Shown piece after piece: positions 16,237 through 24,926 of a DNA stretch of 62,468 nucleotides. The stretch covers positions 1 through 62,468 of the forward strand of contig CAKUIK010000008.1 of NCBI GenBank assembly GCA_934661005.1, given 5' to 3'. The first letter of the stretch is position 1, and every line of letters starts with the position of its first letter. A model generated the notes under the pieces. That model was not told the DNA's origin. It ran no database searches and saw nothing but the letters and a program-made list of their open reading frames with translations. The position numbers were made by a program, and so were the translations under genes. Origin of the DNA: an uncultured Slackia sp. Its GTDB lineage: Bacteria; Actinomycetota; Coriobacteriia; Coriobacteriales; Eggerthellaceae.

Positions 16237-17390
16237 TATTTGTCACCGCCCTTTCCCTCGTTGGCATCGTCCTGCGCTTTTCCGGAAGTTGCTTGCGTTT
16301 TCCACGTGTCGACGAGCGAATCGGCATCGGCGACGGAATCGACGCGCATGCCGCCGTTTTCGGAAAGCCTGTCGATGGTGTTCTGCGGAAGGTCCAGCTC
16401 GGTGGTTTTCACGCCGGTTTTATGGTCGAGCGTGTAGGTCTGGATGCCGAACACCTCGCCCGGAAGGCCGCGGTTCACGACAATTTCGTTGTTTGAATCA
16501 ACGGTAAGAAACGCCACGTGGTTCAAATAGGCATAAGAGCCGAAGGCGGTTGCGGCGAGCACGGCGAGAAGCGCAAGCGTGCCGACAATCGCGCCTGTTC
16601 GGCTGCGGAATCGCGCCTTTTTTGCGCGCGCTTCCTCGTCGCCTTTCACGTCGATTACGACGGCGGTCACGTTGTCGAAGCCGCCAGCCTTGATTGCTTC
16701 ATTCACAAGGATGTTCGCGCACAGCTGCGGATTGCAGCGGCGGGAAAGCACACTTTGGATGGTTTCGTCTTCAATCATGGATGAAAGGCCGTCAGAGCAC
16801 AAAAGCAGCCTGTCGCCGCCTTCGAGCGTCATCTCGTAAATATCGGGCAGGGTGCGAGGGTCGCTTCCAAGCGCGCGGGTAATGACGCTGCGTTGGGGAT
16901 GCACGCGAGCCTGTTCTTCGGTGATTTCGCCGGCTTCGACCATGTCGGCCACGAGCGAGTGGTCGCGCGTAATGCGCTGAAGGTTGCCGCGATGCAGCAG
17001 GTAAGCGCGCGAATCGCCCACCTGGGCAACCACGAGGCGAACCCCGTCGAGCACGGCGGCGGTCATGGTGGTTCCCATGCCTTGTTTTCCGCGCCCGTCG
17101 ACTGCGGCGCGAATGACGGCGCGGTTCGCTTCGACCACGGCGCGCGCGAGCGCATCGCCGTCGGCGGTGCTCGGCGCGTTTTCGATAAGCGTTTGAATGG
17201 CTATTTCGCTGGCGACTTCGCCCGCTGCGTGGCCGCCCATGCCGTCGGCGACGGCGTAAACGGGGGGTGCAACTGCCAGACTGTCTTCGTTATGGTCGCG
17301 CACCAGACCCACGTCGGTGCGAGAGCCGTATTCGGGCAGTTCGACCTTGGCGTGGCGCCCGTGACGCTGGTTGTTTTTCGCGGCGGTCAT
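16236..17390 (-). CDS. pstP: PP2C-type Ser/Thr protein phosphatase
   Basis: A 384-residue membrane-anchored PP2C phosphatase that would reverse phosphorylation by PknB. The metal-binding motifs are intact: DVGLVRDHNEDS, VADGMGGHAAGE, GDSRAYLLHRG, LCSDGLSSMIED and GGFDNVTAVVID. A single membrane segment at about 267-290 is followed by roughly 95 extracellular residues. Stop and start codons overlap by one base with both neighbours (fhaB upstream, SEDS/PBP fusion downstream), so the genes are translationally coupled. Length and layout match actinobacterial PstP. Confidence 0.95.
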   Translation of the reverse strand: MTAAKNNQRHGRHAKVELPEYGSRTDVGLVRDHNEDSLAVAPPVYAVADGMGGHAAGEVASEIAIQTLIENAPSTADGDALARAVVEANRAVIRAAVDGRGKQGMGTTMTAAVLDGVRLVVAQVGDSRAYLLHRGNLQRITRDHSLVADMVEAGEITEEQARVHPQRSVITRALGSDPRTLPDIYEMTLEGGDRLLLCSDGLSSMIEDETIQSVLSRRCNPQLCANILVNEAIKAGGFDNVTAVVIDVKGDEEARAKKARFRSRTGAIVGTLALLAVLAATAFGSYAYLNHVAFLTVDSNNEIVVNRGLPGEVFGIQTYTLDHKTGVKTTELDLPQNTIDRLSENGGMRVDSVADADSLVDTWKTQATSGKAQDDANEGKGGDK

Positions 17391-17803
17391 TATTCAAACC
17401 TCACTCGCATGGCGACGTCGCCGATATTCACGATGTCGCCGCTCTTGAGGGCCACGGGTTCGCTAATGCGCTGGCCATTCACGGCGGTGCCATTCGTTGA
17501 GCCCAAATCTTCTACGAATAGGTTTTGGCCCATGATGGAAAAGCGCGCATGGCGTGCGGAAACGTAGCTTGCGCCAACCACGATGTCGGCGCCAGGCGAG
17601 CGGCCCACGATTACAGGGCCGCGTACGGGCATTTTTACGCCGCGCAGTTCTTTGGGGCCGCGCTCTACCGACACCTCCCAGGCCTTTTCGCGTTTGCGCT
17701 GGCCTTTCACTAGGCCAATTCCCGTTTTCATGATGGCGAACAGAAACAGGTACAAAAGCGCGACGAAGAGAAGACGGCCAACTAAAAGGACGATGTCGAT
17801 CAC
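17390..17803 (-). CDS. fhaB: membrane-anchored FHA-domain protein
   Basis: A 137-residue protein with an N-terminal membrane segment (VLLVGRLLFVALLYLFLFAI region), a short linker and a C-terminal FHA domain. The phosphothreonine-binding residues are recognisable in IVGRSPGADIVV, SARHARF and DLGSTNGTAVNG. It corresponds to FhaB/FipA of mycobacteria, a PknB-pathway scaffold at the division site. The frame runs to 17974 inside fhaA. The GTG at 17803 has TAGGAG seven bases upstream and sits ten bases after the fhaA stop, so it is chosen. Confidence 0.9.
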   Translation of the reverse strand: MIDIVLLVGRLLFVALLYLFLFAIMKTGIGLVKGQRKREKAWEVSVERGPKELRGVKMPVRGPVIVGRSPGADIVVGASYVSARHARFSIMGQNLFVEDLGSTNGTAVNGQRISEPVALKSGDIVNIGDVAMRVRFE

Positions 17804-17813
17804 GGAAGGGCTC

Positions 17814-19154
17814 CTAACGCAGCGAGAAGATGAAATCGGTGATACCGAGCGTGATGCGGTCGCCGTCGGACAGGCCGCGTCGCGTGATGGGCGCGCCGTT
17901 AACGAGCGTGCCGTTGGTGGATCCCAGGTCGGTAATGACCCAGACGCCCTGCGGCTCGAACTCGATTTGCGCATGCTGGCGCGATGCGTTCAAATCGTTT
18001 ACCACGATGTCGTTGCCCGTTTCGCGGCCGAGGAGCACGCGGTTGGTAGCAAGGTCGTAGGAGCGATTCGATGCGACGTCGATGAGACGCGCGCGAACGG
18101 CATTGGCATTGGGAATTTGGTTCGCCTGCGCGGCACCCGCGGTGAAGGCAACGGTTCCGGGAACGCCGGCATAGGCCGCATTGCCCGGCATGCCAGGCGT
18201 GCCGCCTGCGGCTTCGGCGACATGGGCAACGTCTGGGAATGCGCCGGCGCCGCCAGCGGGGTACGTTGCGGGGAACGCGCCGGGGAACGCGGGGGCCTGT
18301 TCGGGCAAAATGACCGGTTCGGGCGCGGGGGGTTGCGGAATGCTCTGCGCGAATGCCTGGGCAGCCTGGGGCTGGGCGGCATGCTGCGAGGGGCGCTGCT
18401 GGCTTGAGTAATCGGGCGTCTCGGGCTCAATCACGGGCGGCACGTTGGCCGGCGCATGGGGATCGCTGAAGTTCTCGCTGTTGAATGTGTATTCGCCATA
18501 GTTTGCGTCGTAATCGATTTCGTCTTCGTTGACCTGAGGCAGCGGCGGCTTTACGGCAGGTTGTTGAGCTGCGCCGTATGCCGTGCCTGCGGCGGCGCCC
18601 CAGCCGGGCGCCTGGTTGAAAGCGTTGTTTCGGTTGGGCTGCGCGTATGCGGGCTGCTGCGGCTGCGCATACGGCTGCGGGCGGTATGCGGGCTGCTGCT
18701 GGGGCTGCTGCGCGTAGCCTCGGCCGCCGGCGGGCGCCATGCCGTAGCGCTGCATTTCTTCGTCGCGCAACTGCGCGATGATGGGCGCGCTCACCACTTC
18801 GGCGATCACATCGAATTTACCGTGCTTCAGGCTTTCGTCCACGATGAAGCGCACGAGCGGCTTGCAGTCCAGGGCCAGGCCCTCGGAAGACGCGGCCGAC
18901 TCGAGGCGCGTTTCGGTTTCGCCCGCGAGCGTGGGGTAGAAGCCGAAGAGGCGTTGGTCGTCGTCGGCATTCACGAGCACGGTGTAAAGCGTGGGGGCGA
19001 ATTCGCGGCCCGCGCTCACCATTTTCTCGCGACGCATTTGCTTTTCAGCCTTCTTCATTATTTGGACGGGCGAGATGGGGGCGTTGTTCATTTTCCCCGC
19101 TGCACCCTCGAAGGTATCTTCCATTTTGCCTTCGAATTTCGAGAAGAATCCCAT
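17814..19154 (-). CDS. fhaA: FhaA-type protein, DUF3662 plus FHA domain
   Basis: A 446-residue cytoplasmic protein. The N-terminal DUF3662 domain (about 1-125) starts MGFFSKFEGKMEDTFEGA. A long Gln/Pro/Ala/Tyr-rich disordered linker follows (about 130-350, with repeated QPQQ and AQP units), then a C-terminal FHA domain with LLGRETGNDIVV, ASRQHAQI and DLGSTNGTLVNG. The mycobacterial counterpart binds phosphorylated MviN and regulates lipid II flipping. It opens the five-gene minus-strand cluster. An upstream in-frame ATG exists at 19214, but the ATG at 19154 gives the conserved N-terminus. It is divergent from the second kinase gene with an 86-base gap. Confidence 0.9.
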   Translation of the reverse strand: MGFFSKFEGKMEDTFEGAAGKMNNAPISPVQIMKKAEKQMRREKMVSAGREFAPTLYTVLVNADDDQRLFGFYPTLAGETETRLESAASSEGLALDCKPLVRFIVDESLKHGKFDVIAEVVSAPIIAQLRDEEMQRYGMAPAGGRGYAQQPQQQPAYRPQPYAQPQQPAYAQPNRNNAFNQAPGWGAAAGTAYGAAQQPAVKPPLPQVNEDEIDYDANYGEYTFNSENFSDPHAPANVPPVIEPETPDYSSQQRPSQHAAQPQAAQAFAQSIPQPPAPEPVILPEQAPAFPGAFPATYPAGGAGAFPDVAHVAEAAGGTPGMPGNAAYAGVPGTVAFTAGAAQANQIPNANAVRARLIDVASNRSYDLATNRVLLGRETGNDIVVNDLNASRQHAQIEFEPQGVWVITDLGSTNGTLVNGAPITRRGLSDGDRITLGITDFIFSLR

Positions 19155-19179
19155 GGGCGACTCAAGCCTTTCTGCGGTT

Positions 19180-19208
19180 TTAGTACATGAGCTTAAAAAG
19201 GATATAAT
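19180..19208 (+). promoter_or_regulatory. promoter of the second kinase gene
   Basis: TATAAT at 19203-19208 is perfect; the -35 region (TTAGTA, 19180-19185) is weak. The start near 19215 leaves a 26-base leader. Confidence 0.55.
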
Positions 19209-19240
19209 AGCCAACCATTAAAACAGAAAGGCCATGTGGC

Positions 19241-21010
19241 GTGCAAAATCTCATCTTGAACAGATATAGGCCGCTCGAGGAAGCGGGCTCGGGTGGTTTC
19301 GCGACGGTGCTCGCGGCGTGGGACACGCGCATTCAGCGACGCGTGGCCATTAAATGCCTGCGTCTTGACGGCTACGCGTCGCCCGTCGATGCGCGCTCTC
19401 CGCGTGAAATTCCCGGGCTCGATGAGGCGCGCACGGCGGCCATGCTGTCTGATTCGCACATCGTGGGCGTGTACGATTTCGACGCATCGGGCGCCCAGGC
19501 GTATTTGATCATGGAATACATGGATGGCATCACGCTCACTGAACTCATGCGCGAGGAAGGCGCGCTGTCGCTCGACGTGGCGACGTGCGTGTTTGAGGCC
19601 GTGGCCGGCGCGCTGGAAACGGCGCACGAAAACCAGGTGCTTCACCTCGATATTAAGCCCGATAACGTTTTGATCAATCGGCAAGGCCAGGTCAAGGTAG
19701 CCGATTTCGGCTTGTCGCAGCTGTCGCATGCGGCGGGATATGGCCGCGCTGCCGGTGGAACTATTGGGTATATGCCGCTCGAGCAAATGCGCCTTGAGGC
19801 GTGCGATGCGCGCACCGATGAGTGGGCGCTTGCCGCGCTCACCTATGAAATGCTCGTGGGCGAAAACCCGTTTCGGGTACCCGGGCTCGATGCGGCCGAA
19901 CGTGCCATTGAACAGGCGGAAGTGTTCGTACCGTCCATGGTGCGTAACGATTTGAACGAAGAAATCGACGAAGCTTTGTTTGGCGCGCTCGCGATTGACC
20001 GCGACGACCGTTTCGATTCGGTCGAGCTGTTCGCCGATGCTATGCTGCCGCATATGGGCGACGCGCGGCGAGGCGCGCGCGAGCTTGCGGTGCTCGTGGG
20101 CGAGGCGTGCGACGACGGAGTCGATTTTGATGAAGAAGGCGGCGCGGTGTCGGCGCTCTTGCCGGGGCGCGGCGGCGCGTATGCGGGTTTGAGCGTGTTC
20201 GATCGCATGACGCCGCGCACGAAGGCGCTGGTCGCGCGTTTGTGCGCGGCTGTTGTATGCGGGTTTGCCGCGTTCGAGGCGGCTGCGAACATTCCCGCGT
20301 GCATGACGATTGCCGGGCGCATGGAACCGGCGTTTTGGGGCGTGGTTGGCGTTGCCATTGCGGCGGCGCTCGTGTGGCCCGGCGCCGGCGCGGCGTTTGC
20401 CATGGGCGCGCTTGTGGTAGCGCTCGCACTTTCGGGGTCGCCGTTTTTGGCGCTCGCGCTCGCGCTTGCGGGTGCGGCGTGGCTCGCGCTCGGCGGCGCG
20501 CGGCATCATGCGTGCGCGAATGTGGGGGCAACGGCCGTTCTGGCGGGGGCGTTCGGTTTCGCGCCGGTGGTGCCGCTGTTCGCGGGGTATTTCCTAGGCG
20601 CGAAGCATGCTCTTGTGGCCACGGCGTTTGCGGTGGTTTCGGCATTTTGCTTGGCATGTGCGGGTTCGTTTGATTTGACGGGCTGGAACGTGTTCGCGTT
20701 TGGGGCCATGCCGGGCGCGAGCGCTATGGAGGATGCGGCATTGTCGCTGGTCACAAGCCCAGGAATGTGGGCGATTGCCATATCGTGGTTGGCTGCGGCA
20801 CTGGTGGGGTCTCTTTTGTGCTCCCGCGGCGGTCGAGGCCTTGCGGCTTGCGGCATGCTTGCGGCAACGGCGATTCTGGTGCTCGGCGTTATCGCGGCGG
20901 CGCGTCTTGGCGGCGCCGATTTCCCCGATGTGGCGCAGCTCGCCCCCGCTTTGGTTGCTGGCATTGCCATGTCGTGCGCAACTGCGGCCGGCGTTCCCTC
21001 GCGTTCCTAG
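19241..21010 (+). CDS. Ser/Thr protein kinase with a polytopic membrane C-terminus
   Basis: A 589-residue protein. The kinase domain (about 1-275) has GSGGFATV, VAIKCL, HLDIKPDN near 134-141 (the usual HRD arginine is leucine), DFG near 154 and GTIGYMPLEQM. An acidic linker follows. From about residue 333 there are some eight to ten hydrophobic segments rich in Ala, Gly and Val instead of a single anchor and PASTA repeats. HLD in place of HRD is found in kinases that do not need activation-loop phosphorylation. It is divergent from fhaA, where actinobacteria usually have pknA within the operon, so it may serve as the second kinase. The start is a GTG with AGAAAGG nine bases upstream. Its last 38 codons reappear at 25985. 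Confidence 0.88.
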   Translation: MQNLILNRYRPLEEAGSGGFATVLAAWDTRIQRRVAIKCLRLDGYASPVDARSPREIPGLDEARTAAMLSDSHIVGVYDFDASGAQAYLIMEYMDGITLTELMREEGALSLDVATCVFEAVAGALETAHENQVLHLDIKPDNVLINRQGQVKVADFGLSQLSHAAGYGRAAGGTIGYMPLEQMRLEACDARTDEWALAALTYEMLVGENPFRVPGLDAAERAIEQAEVFVPSMVRNDLNEEIDEALFGALAIDRDDRFDSVELFADAMLPHMGDARRGARELAVLVGEACDDGVDFDEEGGAVSALLPGRGGAYAGLSVFDRMTPRTKALVARLCAAVVCGFAAFEAAANIPACMTIAGRMEPAFWGVVGVAIAAALVWPGAGAAFAMGALVVALALSGSPFLALALALAGAAWLALGGARHHACANVGATAVLAGAFGFAPVVPLFAGYFLGAKHALVATAFAVVSAFCLACAGSFDLTGWNVFAFGAMPGASAMEDAALSLVTSPGMWAIAISWLAAALVGSLLCSRGGRGLAACGMLAATAILVLGVIAAARLGGADFPDVAQLAPALVAGIAMSCATAAGVPSRS

Positions 21011-21072
21011 AAGGAGCCGCTCAGACTCTTGAAAGGCTTGTGGACAGGTGCGCTTGGGCGCGCCTCGGTTGC

Positions 21073-22620
21073 CTATGCCTTAATTTTTGTCTCGATATAG
21101 TCGATGAGTTGTTGCTTGGAGTGCACGCTGAGTTTTGAGTAAATCGATTTCACGTGCGCGCGAACGGTGTTTTCGCTGACGAAGAGCTTCTTCGCGATTG
21201 CTGCGCGCGTATGGCCGTGCACAAGCAGCATCATGACTTCCGACTCTCGCTCGGTAAGATGGAAGGTTTTGGCGACCTTGCTGCAGGCGGCATCGAGGGG
21301 GTCTGCGCTGGATTTCGCGGCGGCAGCGGGTTCGATTGCCTGCGAAAGGCTCGCGGCGTCGTCGGAAACTGGGTTGTTGTTTTCGCTCGGCACTTTGCTT
21401 TGGCGCGCTGCTTCGCTATCGGCTTCGTTGGACGTTGGTCTGCAGGAAGGTTCTGCGGGTATGAGGCTTTCCATATTCCCGCCGAATAACAGCATGGCGC
21501 CAATGATAGTTGTCATGGCGACGCCAACCACAACCACGAACATGCTTTGGTCGTCGGTCACAAAAAGGGGGCAGAGCGATTGCCCAACGAGGATTCCCAG
21601 GGCGTAGCCTCCGCATAAGACAGACCATCCTATGGGAAATATGAGCGCAAGGCTTACCACGCCTCGTTTTGAGACGCTTATGAGCAGGCCAAACATGATT
21701 ATGCATAAAAGTCGCCACGAGAAGAGCGTGGCGGCGAGCCAAATTCGGGCGTGGTCGAGGGCAATGATGTTGAGAAGCATGATGCCCACGATAACGGGCA
21801 CGAAAACGCGTAGCGCTCCAATGAACGTCGCGCGTTCTCGCAAGACGAGCCATGCCCCCAGCGCAATGACGCCGGTGACAAGCGCGATGAGGCTTACGTT
21901 TCCATTGATGGTCGCCATTCCTATTTCGGTTGCAGCATGGGCGGTGCTTCCGGCGGTAACGCCGAGCGCGCCGGCGAAGAGCGTTGCTGCGGCTCCGATG
22001 TGCATGTAGGTGCGTGTGTTTTTCGGACGTACGAGAATCTGGTCGTTTGGAATGATCGAATCGGTGAGGCTTGCGAGAAAGCCTGCCAACGACACCGCGC
22101 CGAAGAAGGGCGCAGCAATGGCCGACCGCATGTCTCCGCCGTGCATAAAGAAGATGTCCGCGGCCGAGGCGAGCACGAGGGCGCACGCAAGGTTTCGGAA
22201 CGTGTTGTCGAGCGAAGAATTCGCCGCGATCCCCGCCCATAAGAACGCGCATGATGCCCAGGAGAATCCGATAACGACGGCTGCGGCGTAGATGCCCCAT
22301 GTTGGCAGGAGGCGTGCGGCGACGAGGCATGCCGCGATGCTTCCCGCGACGATGCAGGCGATGAACCATGCGGCAAGGCGTGCATGCGAAAGCAATGAGG
22401 AATCGGCGCGGTAGCTCGCGTAGCAATACGCAACCAGAAGCGATGCCGAGAAAAATGAGATAAACAGTGGCGAAATCGCCATGCCGGCAGAGGGCGCAAA
22501 AAGGTAGTTGGAAAGCGCACTGTGCCATGCCAAAAGACCCGCCAGCCCAACGGCGATTGCTGTCTGCTTGCGGGCGCTAAAAGCGCGCGCGGCGTTTTGT
22601 CCCGTACGTGTGTCTGTCAT
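21073..22620 (-). CDS. membrane-bound LuxR-family transcriptional regulator
   Basis: A 515-residue regulator with about twelve hydrophobic segments (residues about 20-400), a polar Ser/Ala/Glu linker and a C-terminal LuxR-type helix-turn-helix (about 455-515). The helix-turn-helix contains LTERESEVMMLLVHGHTRAAIAKKL and VSENTVRAHVKSIYSKL, described in family terms. This architecture is abundant in Eggerthellaceae, where such regulators usually sit beside a flavin reductase or transporter they control. That is the case here: it is divergent from the Tat-exported flavin reductase, with a 172-base intergenic region. The membrane part probably senses a ligand; the signal is unknown. Confidence 0.9.
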   Translation of the reverse strand: MTDTRTGQNAARAFSARKQTAIAVGLAGLLAWHSALSNYLFAPSAGMAISPLFISFFSASLLVAYCYASYRADSSLLSHARLAAWFIACIVAGSIAACLVAARLLPTWGIYAAAVVIGFSWASCAFLWAGIAANSSLDNTFRNLACALVLASAADIFFMHGGDMRSAIAAPFFGAVSLAGFLASLTDSIIPNDQILVRPKNTRTYMHIGAAATLFAGALGVTAGSTAHAATEIGMATINGNVSLIALVTGVIALGAWLVLRERATFIGALRVFVPVIVGIMLLNIIALDHARIWLAATLFSWRLLCIIMFGLLISVSKRGVVSLALIFPIGWSVLCGGYALGILVGQSLCPLFVTDDQSMFVVVVGVAMTTIIGAMLLFGGNMESLIPAEPSCRPTSNEADSEAARQSKVPSENNNPVSDDAASLSQAIEPAAAAKSSADPLDAACSKVAKTFHLTERESEVMMLLVHGHTRAAIAKKLFVSENTVRAHVKSIYSKLSVHSKQQLIDYIETKIKA

Positions 22621-22641
22621 GTTCCCTCCCCAATGTGCATG

Positions 22642-22647
22642 ATTATA
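22642..22647 (-). promoter_or_regulatory. -10 element of the LuxR-type gene
   Basis: Read on the minus strand this is TATAAT, 21 bases before the ATG region. No good -35 was found, which fits an activated or autoregulated promoter. Confidence 0.4.
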
Positions 22648-22674
22648 CGTGATAGAGGGGCTTTTTCGGAAAAC

Positions 22675-22689
22675 TACCCGTTTTGGGTA
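22675..22689. promoter_or_regulatory. candidate operator in the regulator/reductase gap
   Basis: TACCC and GGGTA form a palindrome with a five-base centre, about 28 bases upstream of the LuxR gene's -10. It is the only clear dyad in the gap and is a reasonable binding site for the adjacent LuxR-type regulator. Confidence 0.35.
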
Positions 22690-22792
22690 AGCTCCCCGGA
22701 GCTATGGTTCGCCTCGAAAGGTCGGCCGGGGGTCCGGTCGATCGAGGCTGCGGGCGAGGGGCCTGCAGCATAGGGAACCCAAGGAGGGAATC

Positions 22793-24772
22793 ATGGAGAA
22801 GAACAATGGCGTATCGCGTCGTTCGTTTCTGAAGGGTGCCGCTGGCGCGGGCCTTTCCGCGGCCGCTCTCGGCATGCTTGCTGGCTGCAGCCCGGCTGCC
22901 ACGTCTACGAAGGCCGAGGGCTCTGCGGCCGCTGCCTCGGGCGCGTCGGGCGTGGCCGTGGGTCAGCCGAGCTCCGTTGCGGCAAATGGCGGCGCCGCGC
23001 CGTCGTGGCTTGGCGACAAGCCCGAGGTGCCGAGCGACATCGCAAAAACCATCGACTGCGATTTGCTCGTTATTGGCGGCGGCAATTCCGGTACCGTGGC
23101 CGCCCGCAAGGCTGCCGAGCTTGGCGCCAAGGTCGTTGTGATGGAGAAACAGCCCAAGGATACCTGGTCTCCTATCGGCTGCGACTGCGGCACCGTTAAC
23201 GCTCAGGCGTACCTCGACACGGGCGCTGAGCCTGTTGATGAGATGGCCGTGTTCAACGAGTGGCAGATCCGCTCTTTTGTGCGCACCATGCCGTATAACG
23301 CAAAAATGTACGCGACTCGCTCCGGCGAAGCTGCCGACTATGTGCGCAGTGTTGTGCCTCAGGAGGATCTCGACGAATACAGCGTGTACTACAGCTTCCC
23401 CAACGGCCGAAACAAGACTGTCGTGAACCATAGCGGCTACACGAGCTTCCCGGGCACCATTTCTTACCGCGACTTCAACAACAAGCTCGGCAATGGCCAA
23501 AACCAGCCGGCCTGGAAAGTCGTCATGAAGGCTAACATTGACGCCGCAGAAGAGAATGGCGCCGAGTGGCTGTGGCAGACCAGTGCGGTTGTGCTTCTCC
23601 AGAACGAAGACGGCGACGTGACGGGCGCTGTGGGCAAGGGCCCCGACGGCAATGTGCAGGTGAACGCCGCATCGACGCTCTTGGCATGCGGAGACTTCTC
23701 CGCCAATGGCGAAATGGTGCTTGCGCTCCAGGACGAGGTTCGTCAGCTCGCTGAAATTTCTGGCGTTGATACCACCGACCCCTCGGCATTCATGGGCATG
23801 GGCCAAGACGGCATGGGCCAGAAACTCGCTTGCTGGGCGGGCGGCGTGATGGAGCCCGGTCCTCGCGCGGCTATGAACTTCGGCAATGGCATGGGCGCCC
23901 CCGGCCTGACGGCCGTGGGTAACTACCCTGTGTTCGGCCCCGACGGCAAGCGCTTCTACAACGACGCTCAGCTGCAGTTCGGTGGACAGGGCTTCTTTGC
24001 CCGTCGCCTTCCCGGTGAGCTGCTGTGCACCATTTGCGATGGCAAATGGGAAGAAAACATCATGAACCAGGGCTACGAGCACAACATGAGCTCCACCACG
24101 TGCGCCCGAGAGTGGGACCTGGTGAAGGAAGATCTGAAGAATTACAAGACCGGCCCCGACGGCTTCGAGGTGTACGGCTTTACCGGCTACGGCATGAACA
24201 AGTCGAAGATGTATGCCGCTGAGACGCTTGATGAGCTCGCTGATATCTTGGGATATGAAGGCGAGGCCAAGCAGGGCCTGCTCGACGAGATCGCGCATTA
24301 CAACGAGATGTGCGCCGCCGGCAAAGATACCGATTGGGGCCGTGACTCCGACCTCATGAACGCGCTCGACACCCCGCCGTTCTTTGGCATGGCCACCACC
24401 ACGTCGAAGGGCCGCGTCTCTTCGGGCATGGTGCAGATGTCGGGCGTTCTGGTGAACGACAAGTATCAAGTTCGCCGTACCGATGACACCATCATTCATG
24501 GCCTTTATGCCGTTGGCAATACCGCCGGTGGCCGTTACGCCATTCAGTATCACGCGATGATCGCGGGCAACTCGGTTGGTCTCGCCATTACGCAAGGCAT
24601 GATCGCGGGCGAGCACATCGCCCAATTCGCCGAGCAAGATGTGACCGACGCCATCGCTTACGAGGAAAAGCTCGCCAAGCTTAAGGAAGAGATGGCCAAG
24701 CAGCCTCAGGGCGGCCCTGGCGGGGCTCCCGAGGGCGGTGACGCTAAAGAGGGAGACGCTGAGAAGAAATAA
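22793..24772 (+). CDS. Tat-exported FAD-dependent reductase of the fumarate reductase family
   Basis: A 659-residue flavoprotein. The N-terminus has a Tat motif, RRSFLKG (Arg 9-10), and a lipobox, LAGC (Cys32), so it is probably exported folded and anchored as a lipoprotein. The FAD-binding fold starts near residue 87 with LLVIGGGNSGTVAARKAAE. The C-terminal FAD block is GLYAVGNTAGGRYAIQYHAM. There is no FMN-binding or haem domain, so electrons must come from a separate partner. The last 30 residues are a charged Pro/Gly-rich tail. AAGGAGG lies just before the ATG. Eggerthellaceae carry many such enzymes that reduce diverse unsaturated acceptors; the acceptor here is unknown. Confidence 0.9.
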   Translation: MEKNNGVSRRSFLKGAAGAGLSAAALGMLAGCSPAATSTKAEGSAAAASGASGVAVGQPSSVAANGGAAPSWLGDKPEVPSDIAKTIDCDLLVIGGGNSGTVAARKAAELGAKVVVMEKQPKDTWSPIGCDCGTVNAQAYLDTGAEPVDEMAVFNEWQIRSFVRTMPYNAKMYATRSGEAADYVRSVVPQEDLDEYSVYYSFPNGRNKTVVNHSGYTSFPGTISYRDFNNKLGNGQNQPAWKVVMKANIDAAEENGAEWLWQTSAVVLLQNEDGDVTGAVGKGPDGNVQVNAASTLLACGDFSANGEMVLALQDEVRQLAEISGVDTTDPSAFMGMGQDGMGQKLACWAGGVMEPGPRAAMNFGNGMGAPGLTAVGNYPVFGPDGKRFYNDAQLQFGGQGFFARRLPGELLCTICDGKWEENIMNQGYEHNMSSTTCAREWDLVKEDLKNYKTGPDGFEVYGFTGYGMNKSKMYAAETLDELADILGYEGEAKQGLLDEIAHYNEMCAAGKDTDWGRDSDLMNALDTPPFFGMATTTSKGRVSSGMVQMSGVLVNDKYQVRRTDDTIIHGLYAVGNTAGGRYAIQYHAMIAGNSVGLAITQGMIAGEHIAQFAEQDVTDAIAYEEKLAKLKEEMAKQPQGGPGGAPEGGDAKEGDAEKK

Positions 24773-24926
24773 AACCGCTTCTTAGCGTTTGCTCATTGTG
24801 AGATGCGCTGCCTGGGCATGCCCCTCCCGCGAGCCCAGGCGGCGTTTTCTGTTTCGTGAGAGAATATCGCTAGGTGAAAATGCCTCATCAGATATTGGCG
24901 TTCGATTTCAACTAAAGGGGTTTGCC

